In this document: piece after piece, positions 9,322-17,178 of the stretch
How positions within the stretch are numbered: position 1 is the stretch's first letter
Layout: each line of letters starts with the position of its first letter
Source of the DNA: an uncultured Paracoccaceae bacterium
Lineage (GTDB): Bacteria; Pseudomonadota; Alphaproteobacteria; Rhodobacterales; Rhodobacteraceae
Direction of reading: 5' to 3'
Assembly: GCA_938049225.1 (NCBI GenBank)
Contig: CALICM010000038.1
Location: 1-64,000, forward strand
Length of the DNA: 64,000 nucleotides
Made by a program: the position numbers and the translations under genes
The notes under the pieces: model-generated
What the model saw: only the letters and a program-made list of their open reading frames with translations
Database searches by the model: none
Told to the model about the DNA's origin: nothing

Positions 9322-9368
9322 ATCCGCCCCTCCTGAGCGGGATCCTGACATGCCGCCGTGCGTCGGGC

Positions 9369-9382
9369 TTGATGCAAATCAA
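9369..9382 (-). promoter_or_regulatory. FNR/FnrL-type binding site
   Basis: TTGATGCAAATCAA is a perfect match to the FNR consensus TTGAT-N4-ATCAA. It lies 48 bp upstream of the cytochrome start codon on the minus strand, where an activator site near -40 would be expected. FnrL is the oxygen-sensing Fe-S regulator used by Rhodobacteraceae. The binding call is inference from the sequence match. Confidence 0.75.
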
Positions 9383-9469
9383 CCGCACCCTGAAAGGCCT
9401 TTCGCCAGGGCTCGGTCCAAAAAATAATTTCCGCGCTGTTAACCCCTTGCAAAACTTGAATGTTTCGAC

Positions 9470-9513
9470 TTATCCACATGTATTTCCACAAGGATATCAA
9501 CGGGTTATCCCCA
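9470..9513 (+). promoter_or_regulatory. Cluster of DnaA-box-like nonamers
   Basis: Three same-strand sites lie within 44 bp. TTATCCACA (9470-9478) is a perfect DnaA box, ATTTCCACA (9482-9490) has two mismatches and TTATCCCCA (9505-9513) has one. They sit in a gene-free stretch upstream of the candidate RNA at 9575-9916. No AT-rich unwinding element is obvious. Neighbouring genes (cytochrome, creatinase) are not those usually found at alphaproteobacterial chromosome origins, so a DnaA-regulated promoter is as plausible as an origin. Confidence 0.45.
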
Positions 9514-9574
9514 GGAAAATGCGAGCCATGGTCGTTTTTTCCTTGCGGGAATCACACACCAATGTGAAGGTTTT

Positions 9575-9916
9575 GTTACTGCAAAGGTTCTTTCGGGGAC
9601 CTGAGCGGGACGCAAAGGCCTCTTAGGAGCTGGAGCAGACGGGCACGGGTCTTCGGAAACGAGTCAGGATGCGAAGGATCGGGGAAACTGAATGGTTACA
9701 ACGGATCTTATGATTTGCGGTGAGCGAACAGTGAAACCAGGTTAGAGCGGGTCAGGAAAGCTTTTCGGAGTTGGAATGATCGCGACGGTTCGCAAGGGCC
9801 GACGCAACTGGACCGAAAGCCCTTCGGGGTGGATGGTTTCAGGAAGGCGTCAGGGTGTGTCGGCAACGGCACGATGCGAGGACCGCGTCTGAGCACCTGG
9901 CGCCTTTTCCTTTTTC
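9575..9916 (+). ncRNA. Candidate structured non-coding RNA
   Basis: About 340 nt without a credible protein frame show dense RNA-like structure on the plus strand. There is a 6-bp hairpin at 9585-9602 (AGGTTC/GGACCT). C-UUCG-G tetraloops occur at 9651-9656 and 9822-9827, the latter closed by GCCC/GGGT. A GTGTCG-GCAA-CGGCAC stem with a GNRA loop lies at 9857-9872. A final long-range stem, 9845-9854 with 9896-9905, is followed by a T-rich tail. I looked for RNase P, tmRNA and SRP RNA signatures and saw none. The 5' end is a guess. No family can be named. Confidence 0.4.
9845..9916 (+). terminator. Intrinsic terminator of the candidate RNA
   Basis: AGGCGTCAGG (9845-9854) pairs with CCTGGCGCCT (9896-9905, one G-U), enclosing the GCAA hairpin, and TTTTCCTTTTTC follows directly. 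This is a credible rho-independent terminator for plus-strand transcription entering from about 9500-9600. Confidence 0.6.
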
Positions 9917-9929
9917 AGACATAAAATAA

Positions 9930-9967
9930 AGCAGGGCCCGTTTGCCGTTAAGCAAATGAACCCTGCT
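9930..9967 (-). terminator. Intrinsic terminator for minus-strand transcription
   Basis: AGCAGGG (9930-9936) pairs with CCCTGCT (9961-9967), with a second inner stem CGTTTGC/GCAAATG. Read on the minus strand the stem is followed by TTTATTTTATG. It lies 8 nt beyond the stop of the small frame at 9976-10077 and converges with the plus-strand terminator. Confidence 0.65.
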
Positions 9968-9975
9968 CCCGTCAG

Positions 9976-10077
9976 TTAATGCATTACCGCGTCTATGCAC
10001 CTGTGCGTCGACGGATACACTGGGCGGCGCGGCAGATCAACTATATATCGCGCAGAACGTCGGGAAAACCGCAGCAT
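9976..10077 (-). CDS. Possible small protein of 33 residues
   Basis: A minus-strand ATG frame encodes a short basic peptide (starts MLRFSRRSARYIVDLPRR) that ends in TAA just before a strong terminator hairpin. The terminator shows that something is transcribed in this direction. Against coding: the ribosome-binding site is weak and 33 codons can be open by chance. It could instead be a non-coding transcript. I do not recognise the peptide. Confidence 0.3.
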   Translation of the reverse strand: MLRFSRRSARYIVDLPRRPVYPSTHRCIDAVMH

Positions 10078-10323
10078 TCTGCTTTTTCACCACATATATG
10101 GGGCCAGGAGTATGAGCACCCACACGCAGCGTCAGCGCCCGGTCGCGGTCCATTCGATCGCGGGCATCGTAGTCAGCGTGCCCGCCGCCAGCCGTTGCAA
10201 CTCGGCCGCGAAGGGCCTGAAATAGTCCCGGCTTTGCAGTACCCGCCCTGTCCCGGGCTCACCCCAACTGCCCCATTGACACCATCGGCACCCCTGCCTA
10301 ATGCCCGGCCAAAGGAGTGCTCC
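10078..10323. other. Intergenic, with a possible gene tail on the minus strand
   Basis: A minus-strand frame reading across 10132-10300 ends RDYFRPFAAELQRLAAG followed by TLTTMPAIEWTATGR and a stop. This looks more like a real protein C-terminus than random sequence, but it has no N-terminal part in the window and I cannot name it. The plus-strand leader of the creatinase gene, with AAAGGAG before its ATG, occupies the right end. Confidence 0.35.
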
Positions 10324-11535
10324 ATGTCCAACACACGCCCCGCCCATTTTACCACCCAAAACGGTCCCAAAGCGCCGCTGCCCTTTTCCGCGGCTGAATA
10401 TGACCGCCGCCTAAGCGCCCTGCGCGCGATCATGGCCGCCCGGGATATTCCCGCAGTATTGCTGACCTCGATGCACAACATCGCGTATTATTCGGGCTTT
10501 CTCTATTGCAGTTTCGGCCGTCCCTATGGCTGTGTCGTCACCCAGACCGCGTGCACCACGGTCTCGGCCAATATCGACGCAGGCCAACCCTGGCGCCGCT
10601 GCCATGGCGCCAACATCACCTACACCGACTGGCAACGCGACAATTTCTGGCGGGCCGTCGCCACCTTGACGACCGACAATCGCCTCGGGATCGAGGCCGA
10701 TCACCTCACCCTCAGCGCCCGCGACACCCTTCGCGATATGCTGAACGCCCCGGAATTGATAGACATCGCCCCTGACACGATGGTCAGCCGGATGATCAAA
10801 TCCCGCGAGGAGATCGCCCTGATCCGCGAAGGCGCCCGTATCGCCGATATCGGCGGGGCGGCTATCCGCGACGCCATTCGCCCCGGCACCCGCGAGATCG
10901 ACGTCGCCATGGCAGGCCGCGATGCGATGGAGCTTGAGATCGCGCGTGCCCACCCCAAATCTGAGCTTCGCGACACCTGGGTCTGGTTTCAATCCGGGCT
11001 GAACACCGACGGGGCGCATAACCCGGTTACCACCCGCGCGCTGCAGCCCGGTGACCTTCTCAGCCTGAACTGTTTTCCGATGATCTCGGGCTATTACACC
11101 GCGCTGGAACGCAGCCTGACCCTTGGCGAGCCGGACGCCGCCACACTCAAAATCTGGCAAGCCAATGTCGCCACCCATGAATTGGGTCTATCCCTGATCA
11201 AGCCGGGCATGACCTGCACGCAAATCTGTGACGAGTTGAACCGCTTCCTCGCCGATCAAAACCTGCTGCAATACCGCTCGTTCGGCTATGGCCACTCGTT
11301 TGGCATTCTGTCGCACTACTACGGACGCGAGGCCGGGCTGGAATTGCGCGAAGACATCGACACCGTGCTAGCGCCGGGCATGGTCGTCTCGATGGAACCG
11401 ATGCTGTGGATCCCCGAGGGCACCCCTGGGGCGGGCGGCTACCGCGAGCACGACATCCTGGTTGTGGGCGCGGACGGGGCCGAAAACATCACCGGCTTCC
11501 CCTATGGACCCGCGAAAAACATCGTCGACCCCTGA
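10324..11535 (+). CDS. Creatinase (creatine amidinohydrolase), M24 family
   Basis: Creatinase hydrolyses creatine to sarcosine and urea in the cytoplasm. The 403-residue protein has the creatinase N-terminal domain (MHNIAYYSGFLYCSFGRPYG near residues 53-72) and the pitta-bread M24 domain. The latter contains RDTWVWFQSGLNTDGAHNPV, YGHSFGILSHYYGREAGLEL, VSMEPMLWIPEG and GGYREHDILVV. These blocks are characteristic of creatinases rather than of prolidases or the DMSP lyase DddP, which is also M24. The ATG at 10324 has AAAGGAG upstream. A polyamine-type ABC transporter follows after about 200 bp and may import the substrate. Confidence 0.85.
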   Translation: MSNTRPAHFTTQNGPKAPLPFSAAEYDRRLSALRAIMAARDIPAVLLTSMHNIAYYSGFLYCSFGRPYGCVVTQTACTTVSANIDAGQPWRRCHGANITYTDWQRDNFWRAVATLTTDNRLGIEADHLTLSARDTLRDMLNAPELIDIAPDTMVSRMIKSREEIALIREGARIADIGGAAIRDAIRPGTREIDVAMAGRDAMELEIARAHPKSELRDTWVWFQSGLNTDGAHNPVTTRALQPGDLLSLNCFPMISGYYTALERSLTLGEPDAATLKIWQANVATHELGLSLIKPGMTCTQICDELNRFLADQNLLQYRSFGYGHSFGILSHYYGREAGLELREDIDTVLAPGMVVSMEPMLWIPEGTPGAGGYREHDILVVGADGAENITGFPYGPAKNIVDP

Positions 11536-11738
11536 GTCTCCCTCGGGTTCTGGGGTCGAACTGTCGCTGCAGGGCGCCAAACCGCGCGTCAGCGCTCAAA
11601 AGACTTGCGCCGTAAGGCGCGCATTTTGGTCACAGGCGGCGCGACTTATCCAATATGGTTGCATCTGCGCCGCAGAGCGCCTTTAATACCGTGTCACAAG
11701 GCGGGACACACCGCCGCGGCAAACACAGGGAGCCAGAT

Positions 11739-12836
11739 TTGGCAGATGGCAGCACCGACGCGTTCGTCGCTTTTGAACGCGTGCAAAAAAGCTATGATGG
11801 CGAGACGCTCGTCGTCAAAGACCTGAATCTTTCCATGCCAAAGGGCGAATTTCTGACCATGCTGGGCCCCTCGGGCTCGGGCAAGACCACGTGCCTGATG
11901 ATGCTTGCGGGTTTTGAGACCGCCACCCATGGCGAGATCATGCTGGATGGTCAGCCAATCAACAACATCCCGCCGCACAAGCGCGGCATCGGCATGGTGT
12001 TTCAGAACTACGCCCTGTTCCCTCACATGACGGTGGCCGAGAACCTTTCCTTTCCGCTGGAGGTGCGCAAGATCGGCAAGGCGGACCGTGAAACCAAGGT
12101 CAAGCGCGCGCTTGATATGGTCCAGATGGGTGAATTCGGCGGGCGCCGTCCCGCGCAACTGTCTGGTGGCCAGCAACAGCGCATCGCCTTGTCGCGCGCC
12201 CTGGTGTTCGAGCCTGAGTTGGTGCTGATGGACGAACCCCTGGGCGCGCTGGACAAACAGCTGCGCGAGACGTTGCAGTTCGAGATCACCAATCTAGCGC
12301 ACCAACTGGGCATCACCGTCGTCTATGTCACCCACGATCAAACCGAGGCGCTGACGATGTCTGACCGGGTCGCTGTCTTCGACGACGGCCGGATCCAGCA
12401 GTTGGCGCCACCAGACGAGCTATACGAGCGCCCGGAGAACAGCTTCGTTGCCCAGTTCATCGGTGAGAATAACACGCTTGAAGGGGTGGTGCAGGAGATC
12501 AACGGCGGTATCGCGTTGGTCCGCTTGGACGACGGCTCGCTGATCGACACCAAGCCGGTGAATGTCAGTCAGCCGGGCGAGCGGACCAAAGTGTCGATCA
12601 GGCCCGAACGGGTCGAGTTTAACACCGACAGGCTGGCCGAGGGCGCCCATACGCTCAAGGCCGAGGTGCTGGAGTTCATCTATATGGGCGATATTTTCCG
12701 CACGCGGCTGCGTGTCGCGGGCATCGAAGATTTCATCGTCAAAACCCGCAACGCGCCCGATCAGGTGCGGCTGGAACCGGGGCAGACGGTGGAGATCGGC
12801 TGGCAAGCCGAAGATTGCCGGGCGCTTGATGCCTGA
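11739..12836 (+). CDS. ABC transporter ATPase, spermidine/putrescine (PotA) type
   Basis: This 365-residue cytoplasmic subunit drives import. It has Walker A GPSGSGKTT, the Q-loop VFQNYALFPHM, signature LSGGQQQR, Walker B LVLMDEP, the H-loop VYVTHDQTEAL and a C-terminal TOBE domain (GERTKVSIRPERVEF onward), as in PotA. The reading frame is open to 11655, but the TTG at 11739 is preceded by AGGGAG and gives the family-like start ADGSTDAFVAFERVQKSYDG, so I chose it. The substrate is unproven. The creatinase upstream suggests creatine or a related guanidino/amine compound. Confidence 0.9.
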   Translation: MADGSTDAFVAFERVQKSYDGETLVVKDLNLSMPKGEFLTMLGPSGSGKTTCLMMLAGFETATHGEIMLDGQPINNIPPHKRGIGMVFQNYALFPHMTVAENLSFPLEVRKIGKADRETKVKRALDMVQMGEFGGRRPAQLSGGQQQRIALSRALVFEPELVLMDEPLGALDKQLRETLQFEITNLAHQLGITVVYVTHDQTEALTMSDRVAVFDDGRIQQLAPPDELYERPENSFVAQFIGENNTLEGVVQEINGGIALVRLDDGSLIDTKPVNVSQPGERTKVSIRPERVEFNTDRLAEGAHTLKAEVLEFIYMGDIFRTRLRVAGIEDFIVKTRNAPDQVRLEPGQTVEIGWQAEDCRALDA

Positions 12837-12942
12837 GTGCTCGGCCACGACCAGACTAACGCGCACATCGCGCGGATTCGACCGGCGTCCTGCACCAAAG
12901 CGCCGCCGTAATTCCAACGGGAGAAACAAGGGAGTCCTCCTT

Positions 12943-14055
12943 ATGAAAGTAACCGCAGCACTTTTGGCCTCGGCCGCGCTGGTCGTCACGGCCGGATCGG
13001 TTCTGGCCGATGGCCATATGGCCGACGAGATGACCATCGTGTCCTGGGGTGGGGCCTATTCCGCCTCGCAGCAGAATGCCTATCACGACCCCTATGCCGA
13101 AAAGACCGGCATTTCGATCATTAATGACGAAAGCTCGCCCGAGGCCGTGGCCAAGCTGCGCGCAATGAACGAGGCCGGGAACATCACCTGGGACCTGGTC
13201 GATGCCGAGGCCGCCGACGCGATCCGTCTGTGCGACGAAGGCCTAGCGCTCGAGATCGACCACGATGCCGTTCTGGCCGCAGCACCCGACGGCACCTCGG
13301 CCAGCGACGATTTCGGCGATACGATTGCCTCGGACTGCTTTATTCCGCAGATCGTGTTTTCCACGACCTTCGGCTATCGCACCGACATGGTCCCTGCGGG
13401 CGTCGAACCGCCAACCGGCGCCTGCGATGTTTTCGACCTAGAGACCTATCCGGGCAAGCGCGCGCTCAACAAGCGGCCCATCGCCAATATGGAATGGGCG
13501 CTGTTGTGCGATGGTGTGCCCTACGAGGAAGTTTACGACGTGCTCGAGACCGAAGAGGGTCAGGAAAGGGCATTTGCCAAGTTGGACACGATCAAGGATC
13601 AGACGATCTGGTGGTCGGCGGGCGCCGAGACGCCGCAGTTGCTGGCCGATGGCGAGATCTTCATGGGCTCGACCTTTAACGGGCGTCTGTTTAGCTTGAT
13701 CGCCGAGCAGGGGCAGCCGGTCGGCATGGCTTGGGATTGGCAGATGTTCGACCTGGACGGATGGATCGTCCCCGCCGGTCTGCCCGAGGATCGTCTGGCC
13801 CGGGTGATGGACTATCTGATGTTCGCCACCGACACCCAGCGTCTGGCGGATCAGGCCAAGTATATCTCCTACGGTCCGGCGCGTGCGTCCTCGGCACCGC
13901 TGGTCGGCAAGCACGCCACCTTGGGCATCGACATGGCACCCCATATGCCGACCGATCCGAACAATGCCGAGAACACCTTCGTCAACAATTACGAGTGGTG
14001 GGCAGACTATCGCGACGACCTGGACGCCAAGTTCCAGGCGTGGCTGGCGCAGTAA
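12943..14055 (+). CDS. Periplasmic solute-binding protein, PotD type
   Basis: The product (370 aa) has a clear signal peptide (MKVTAALLASAALVVTAGSV, cleavage near LADG) and a type II periplasmic-binding fold of the spermidine/putrescine class. TIVSWGGAYSASQQNAYHDP near the N-terminus and IWWSAGAETPQLLADGEIFM in the middle are family-like. An ATG at 12943 with GGAG upstream is chosen although the frame is open far into the ATPase gene. It delivers ligand to the two permeases downstream. A strong hairpin directly after the stop probably lets it be made in excess over the membrane subunits. Confidence 0.92.
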   Translation: MKVTAALLASAALVVTAGSVLADGHMADEMTIVSWGGAYSASQQNAYHDPYAEKTGISIINDESSPEAVAKLRAMNEAGNITWDLVDAEAADAIRLCDEGLALEIDHDAVLAAAPDGTSASDDFGDTIASDCFIPQIVFSTTFGYRTDMVPAGVEPPTGACDVFDLETYPGKRALNKRPIANMEWALLCDGVPYEEVYDVLETEEGQERAFAKLDTIKDQTIWWSAGAETPQLLADGEIFMGSTFNGRLFSLIAEQGQPVGMAWDWQMFDLDGWIVPAGLPEDRLARVMDYLMFATDTQRLADQAKYISYGPARASSAPLVGKHATLGIDMAPHMPTDPNNAENTFVNNYEWWADYRDDLDAKFQAWLAQ

Positions 14056-14063
14056 ACCATCCC

Positions 14064-14092
14064 AAGGCGGGGCCAAAACGGCCCCGCCTTTT
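14064..14092 (+). terminator. Intrinsic terminator/attenuator inside the transport operon
   Basis: AAGGCGGGGCC (14064-14074), loop AAAAC, and GGCCCCGCCTT (14080-14090) form an 11-bp perfect stem followed by TT. It separates the binding-protein gene from the DUF1330 and permease genes on the same strand, so partial termination is likely. Confidence 0.8.
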
Positions 14093-14109
14093 CGTACAGG
14101 GGTGATGAC

Positions 14110-14400
14110 ATGCCAAAGGGCTATTGGATCGTCCACGTCACCGTAACGGACTCTGAGCGGTATGCTGACTATATCCGACTGGACACGCCGGTGATTGCCG
14201 AATACGGCGGCACTTTCCTTGTGCGTGGTGGCCGCCATGAGGCGCCCGAAGGACCACAAAAGGACCGCCACGTCGTCGTTGAGTTCGCGGATTACGACAC
14301 CGCGCTGGCCTGTTATCGCTCAACCGCCTATCAGGAAGCGGCGGCAATCCGCAAGGCGACCGCACAATCCGACATTGTGATTATCGAGGGGCAGCCATGA
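14110..14400 (+). CDS. DUF1330 protein
   Basis: The 96-residue protein has the ferredoxin-like alpha/beta barrel pattern of DUF1330: KGYWIVHVTVTDSERYADYI at the start, the central GGTFLVRGG strand, and VVVEFADYDTALACYRSTAYQ near residues 55-75. Its biochemical role is not known. It sits inside the transporter operon and its stop overlaps the permease start by four bases (ATGA), so translation is coupled. It may act on the imported compound, but that is inference. Confidence 0.85.
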   Translation: MPKGYWIVHVTVTDSERYADYIRLDTPVIAEYGGTFLVRGGRHEAPEGPQKDRHVVVEFADYDTALACYRSTAYQEAAAIRKATAQSDIVIIEGQP

Positions 14401-15986
14401 CCGACGCGACCGCAGGACCCCTTGCGCCGACTGCCCCGGCCGAGCCCATCAGGGCCGCCGCGGGCCCTTTGACCGCCGCCGACGGCACCCCGCTGAAAAA
14501 ATCGCTTCATCGTGCCCTGCGCCGGCAAAAGCTGCGCGCGTTGATGCTGATCGCGCCCCTGCTGATCTTTGTTTTGATCACCTTTATCGCGCCGATCGCC
14601 GATATGCTGTTCCGCTCGGTCGAAAACCAGATCGTGTCCGAGACCATCCCCGAAACCGTCACCGCCCTGTCGGACTGGGATGCGACGACCGGCGAGGCGC
14701 CGGGCGAGACGGTTTTTCTGGCGCTTTACGTCGACCTGTTCCTGGCCGCCGAGCAAAAGCAGCACACCCGCCTGGGCACGCGTCTGAACTATCAGATGAC
14801 CGGCATCTCCTCGTTGTTTCGCAAATCCGGCCGCCGCGTGGGCCGTTTCGATACCGATACCTACGGCAAGCAGTTTGAAGAGAGCAATCCGCTGATCGCA
14901 GACCCCGCGACCTGGATTGCCGCCTTCGACGACGCCGCGATACGCGACGCGCTGCCGCTGACCGCCAGGACCTGGGACCGATGGACCACCTTTCTGACCG
15001 AGGTCGAGGGCGATGATCCGGCCAAGGAAGACGTCCCCGATATCCTGTACACCACGCTCTATACCGAGCTGGCAACGGGTAACCTGTCCGCCGCGCCCGG
15101 CCCCCTGGCCGCCAATGTTGCCGGTTTCGAGCCGATCAATATTCAAGAGCAGTTCGTCGACATTGACAAGGATTGGGCCGATCCGGACATTTGGAAGACC
15201 ATCCAAACCTATGCCCCCAACTACACGGGGGGGTACTTTCTGAATGCCGTCGACCTGGAACTGGGCCCCGAGGGGATCCAGGCGGTCGATGAAGACGTTC
15301 AAATCTATATCAAGCTGTTCCTGCGCACGCTGTTCCTGTCGCTGGTGATCACCGGCAGCTGCATCTTGTTGGGCTATCCCGTCGCCTGGCTGCTGGCCAA
15401 CCTGCCGATGCGCACCGCGAACCTGTTAATGATCTTGGTACTGCTGCCGTTTTGGACATCGCTGCTGGTCCGCACCTCGGCCTGGAAGGTGATGTTGCAG
15501 CAGCAGGGGGTGATCAACGACACGCTGGTGTGGCTGGGGCTGGTCGATAACGCCGGGCGGCTGGTGATGATCAACAATCAGTTCGGCACCATCGTGGCCA
15601 TGACCCATATCCTGCTGCCGTTCATGATCCTGCCGCTTTATTCGGTGATGCAGACCATCCCGCCCAGCTATCTGCGGGCGGCGAAATCCCTGGGGGCAAC
15701 GAATTGGACCGCGTTCTGGCGGGTCTATTTCCCGCAGTCGGTGCCGGGGATCGGTGCTGGGTCAATCCTCGTGTTCATTCTGTCCATCGGCTATTACATC
15801 ACGCCCGAGCTGGTTGGTGGCACCAGCGGCATCTTTATCTCGAACCGGATCGCCTATCACATTTCCAGCTCGCTGAACTGGGGATTGGCGGCCGCGTTGG
15901 GATCGATCCTATTGGGGGCAGTGCTGATCCTTTACTACGCCTATGACCGGATCGTTGGCATCGACAACGTAAAGCTTGGGGGCTGA
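14397..15986 (+). CDS. ABC transporter permease (PotB type) with a large periplasmic insertion
   Basis: The typical permease core is in the last 230 residues, with membrane helices from about residue 305. It includes the EAA-type loop (YLRAAKSLGATNWTAFWRVY). The protein is 529 residues, much longer than the roughly 290 of PotB. After the first membrane helix (LMLIAPLLIFVLITFIAPIA, near 45-64) comes about 230 residues of soluble sequence before the second. This insertion should lie in the periplasm. The downstream permease starts three bases after the stop. Confidence 0.88.
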   Translation: MTDATAGPLAPTAPAEPIRAAAGPLTAADGTPLKKSLHRALRRQKLRALMLIAPLLIFVLITFIAPIADMLFRSVENQIVSETIPETVTALSDWDATTGEAPGETVFLALYVDLFLAAEQKQHTRLGTRLNYQMTGISSLFRKSGRRVGRFDTDTYGKQFEESNPLIADPATWIAAFDDAAIRDALPLTARTWDRWTTFLTEVEGDDPAKEDVPDILYTTLYTELATGNLSAAPGPLAANVAGFEPINIQEQFVDIDKDWADPDIWKTIQTYAPNYTGGYFLNAVDLELGPEGIQAVDEDVQIYIKLFLRTLFLSLVITGSCILLGYPVAWLLANLPMRTANLLMILVLLPFWTSLLVRTSAWKVMLQQQGVINDTLVWLGLVDNAGRLVMINNQFGTIVAMTHILLPFMILPLYSVMQTIPPSYLRAAKSLGATNWTAFWRVYFPQSVPGIGAGSILVFILSIGYYITPELVGGTSGIFISNRIAYHISSSLNWGLAAALGSILLGAVLILYYAYDRIVGIDNVKLGG

Positions 15987-15989
15987 GGC

Positions 15990-17165
15990 ATGGCTATCGT
16001 TGCACTTAGACCCCAAACGACACCTTTTGTGGCTTCGGTCACCTCTGCATTTGGCGCATTTTTCGGGCTGTTCGCGGGCACGTCGCAGGGATCAGGCATC
16101 TTAGGCGTGATCCTGGGCGCCATCATCGCCGGCGGGTTAGCCTTTGGCTTGTTAAGCGCCTTCCCTCAACGCCGTGCGGCCACCTGGGCTCTGATCGTGG
16201 TGCTGGGGCTGTTGGGGCTGGTCTTTGTCGGTGCTCCCGGCGCGGTGCTGGGCGCGGCCACCGGGTGGTTCTTTGGCTGGCTGATCTTTTGGCTGGCCGA
16301 GGGGCGGTATCGGGCCGGGGTCCCACCCTATGCCACACCCGCCCAGGTCCTGTGGCACCACGCCTTCAGGGTAATCTGCGGGGTGATCTTTTTCTTCCTG
16401 ATCGCACCGATTGTGGTGGTCATGCCGCTGTCGTTCAACGCGCAGGACTTCTTCACCTTTACGCCCGAGATGCTGAGTTTCAGCCCCGAGGGCTATTCGT
16501 TGAAGCACTACGACGATTTCTTCACCAACTCGGACTGGCAGAACGCCCTGTGGAATTCGGTCCGCATCGCGCCCGCCGCGACGCTGCTGTCGGTGGGCTT
16601 CGGGACGCTGGCGGCCATTGGCCTCAGCCAACCGCATGTGCCGTTTCGTAGGGCGATCATGGCCATCCTGATCTCGCCCATGATCGTACCGCTGATTATC
16701 TCGGCGGCGGGCATGTATTTCTTCTACAGTCGGATCGGGCTGCAGGGGACGTATTTTGGGGTGGTGCTGGCGCATGCAGCACTAGGCATTCCGTTCGTGA
16801 TCATCACCGTCACCGCCACGCTGGTGGGGTTCGATCAATCCCTGACCCGGGCGGCCGCGAATATGGGGGCGAACCCGTTGACCACCTTCTTCAAGGTGCA
16901 AATGCCGCTGATCCTGCCGGGCGTGATCTCAGGCGGGTTGTTCGCTTTTATCACTTCGTTTGACGAGGTGGTGGTGGTGCTCTTCGTCGGCTCGGCCGGA
17001 CAAAAGACGCTGCCCTGGCAGATGTTCACCGGATTGCGCGAGCAGATCAGCCCGACGATCCTGGCGGTGGCCACGATCCTGGTGGTCCTGTCCATCGGCC
17101 TGCTGACCATGGTCGAGATCCTGCGCCGCCGGTCCGAGCGTCTGCGCGGCATGTCGCCGGGCTGA
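15990..17165 (+). CDS. ABC transporter permease (PotC type) with extra N-terminal membrane helices
   Basis: The C-terminal 270 residues match the PotC class, with the EAA loop (TRAAANMGANPLTTFFKVQM) and about six helices. The first 115 residues add two or three further hydrophobic segments (for example FGLFAGTSQGSGILGVILGA and ALIVVLGLLGLVFVGAPGAV). These are not part of the usual PotC protein. The 391-residue length reflects this extension. It pairs with the preceding permease to form the membrane channel. Confidence 0.88.
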   Translation: MAIVALRPQTTPFVASVTSAFGAFFGLFAGTSQGSGILGVILGAIIAGGLAFGLLSAFPQRRAATWALIVVLGLLGLVFVGAPGAVLGAATGWFFGWLIFWLAEGRYRAGVPPYATPAQVLWHHAFRVICGVIFFFLIAPIVVVMPLSFNAQDFFTFTPEMLSFSPEGYSLKHYDDFFTNSDWQNALWNSVRIAPAATLLSVGFGTLAAIGLSQPHVPFRRAIMAILISPMIVPLIISAAGMYFFYSRIGLQGTYFGVVLAHAALGIPFVIITVTATLVGFDQSLTRAAANMGANPLTTFFKVQMPLILPGVISGGLFAFITSFDEVVVVLFVGSAGQKTLPWQMFTGLREQISPTILAVATILVVLSIGLLTMVEILRRRSERLRGMSPG

Positions 17166-17178
17166 AACCGCCGCCCGC

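Noticed and set aside
9470-9513. Chromosomal replication origin
   Set aside because: DnaA-like boxes are present, but there is no AT-rich unwinding region and none of the genes usually beside alphaproteobacterial origins. I kept only the box cluster.
9575-9916. RNase P RNA, tmRNA or SRP RNA
   Set aside because: The universally conserved stretches of these RNAs (such as the RNase P GAGGAAAGTC core or the tmRNA tag codons) are absent.
10324-11535. M24 protein as the DMSP lyase DddP, which is common in Roseobacters
   Set aside because: The N-terminal and catalytic blocks match creatinase, not DddP. The metal-site surroundings and N-terminal domain differ.
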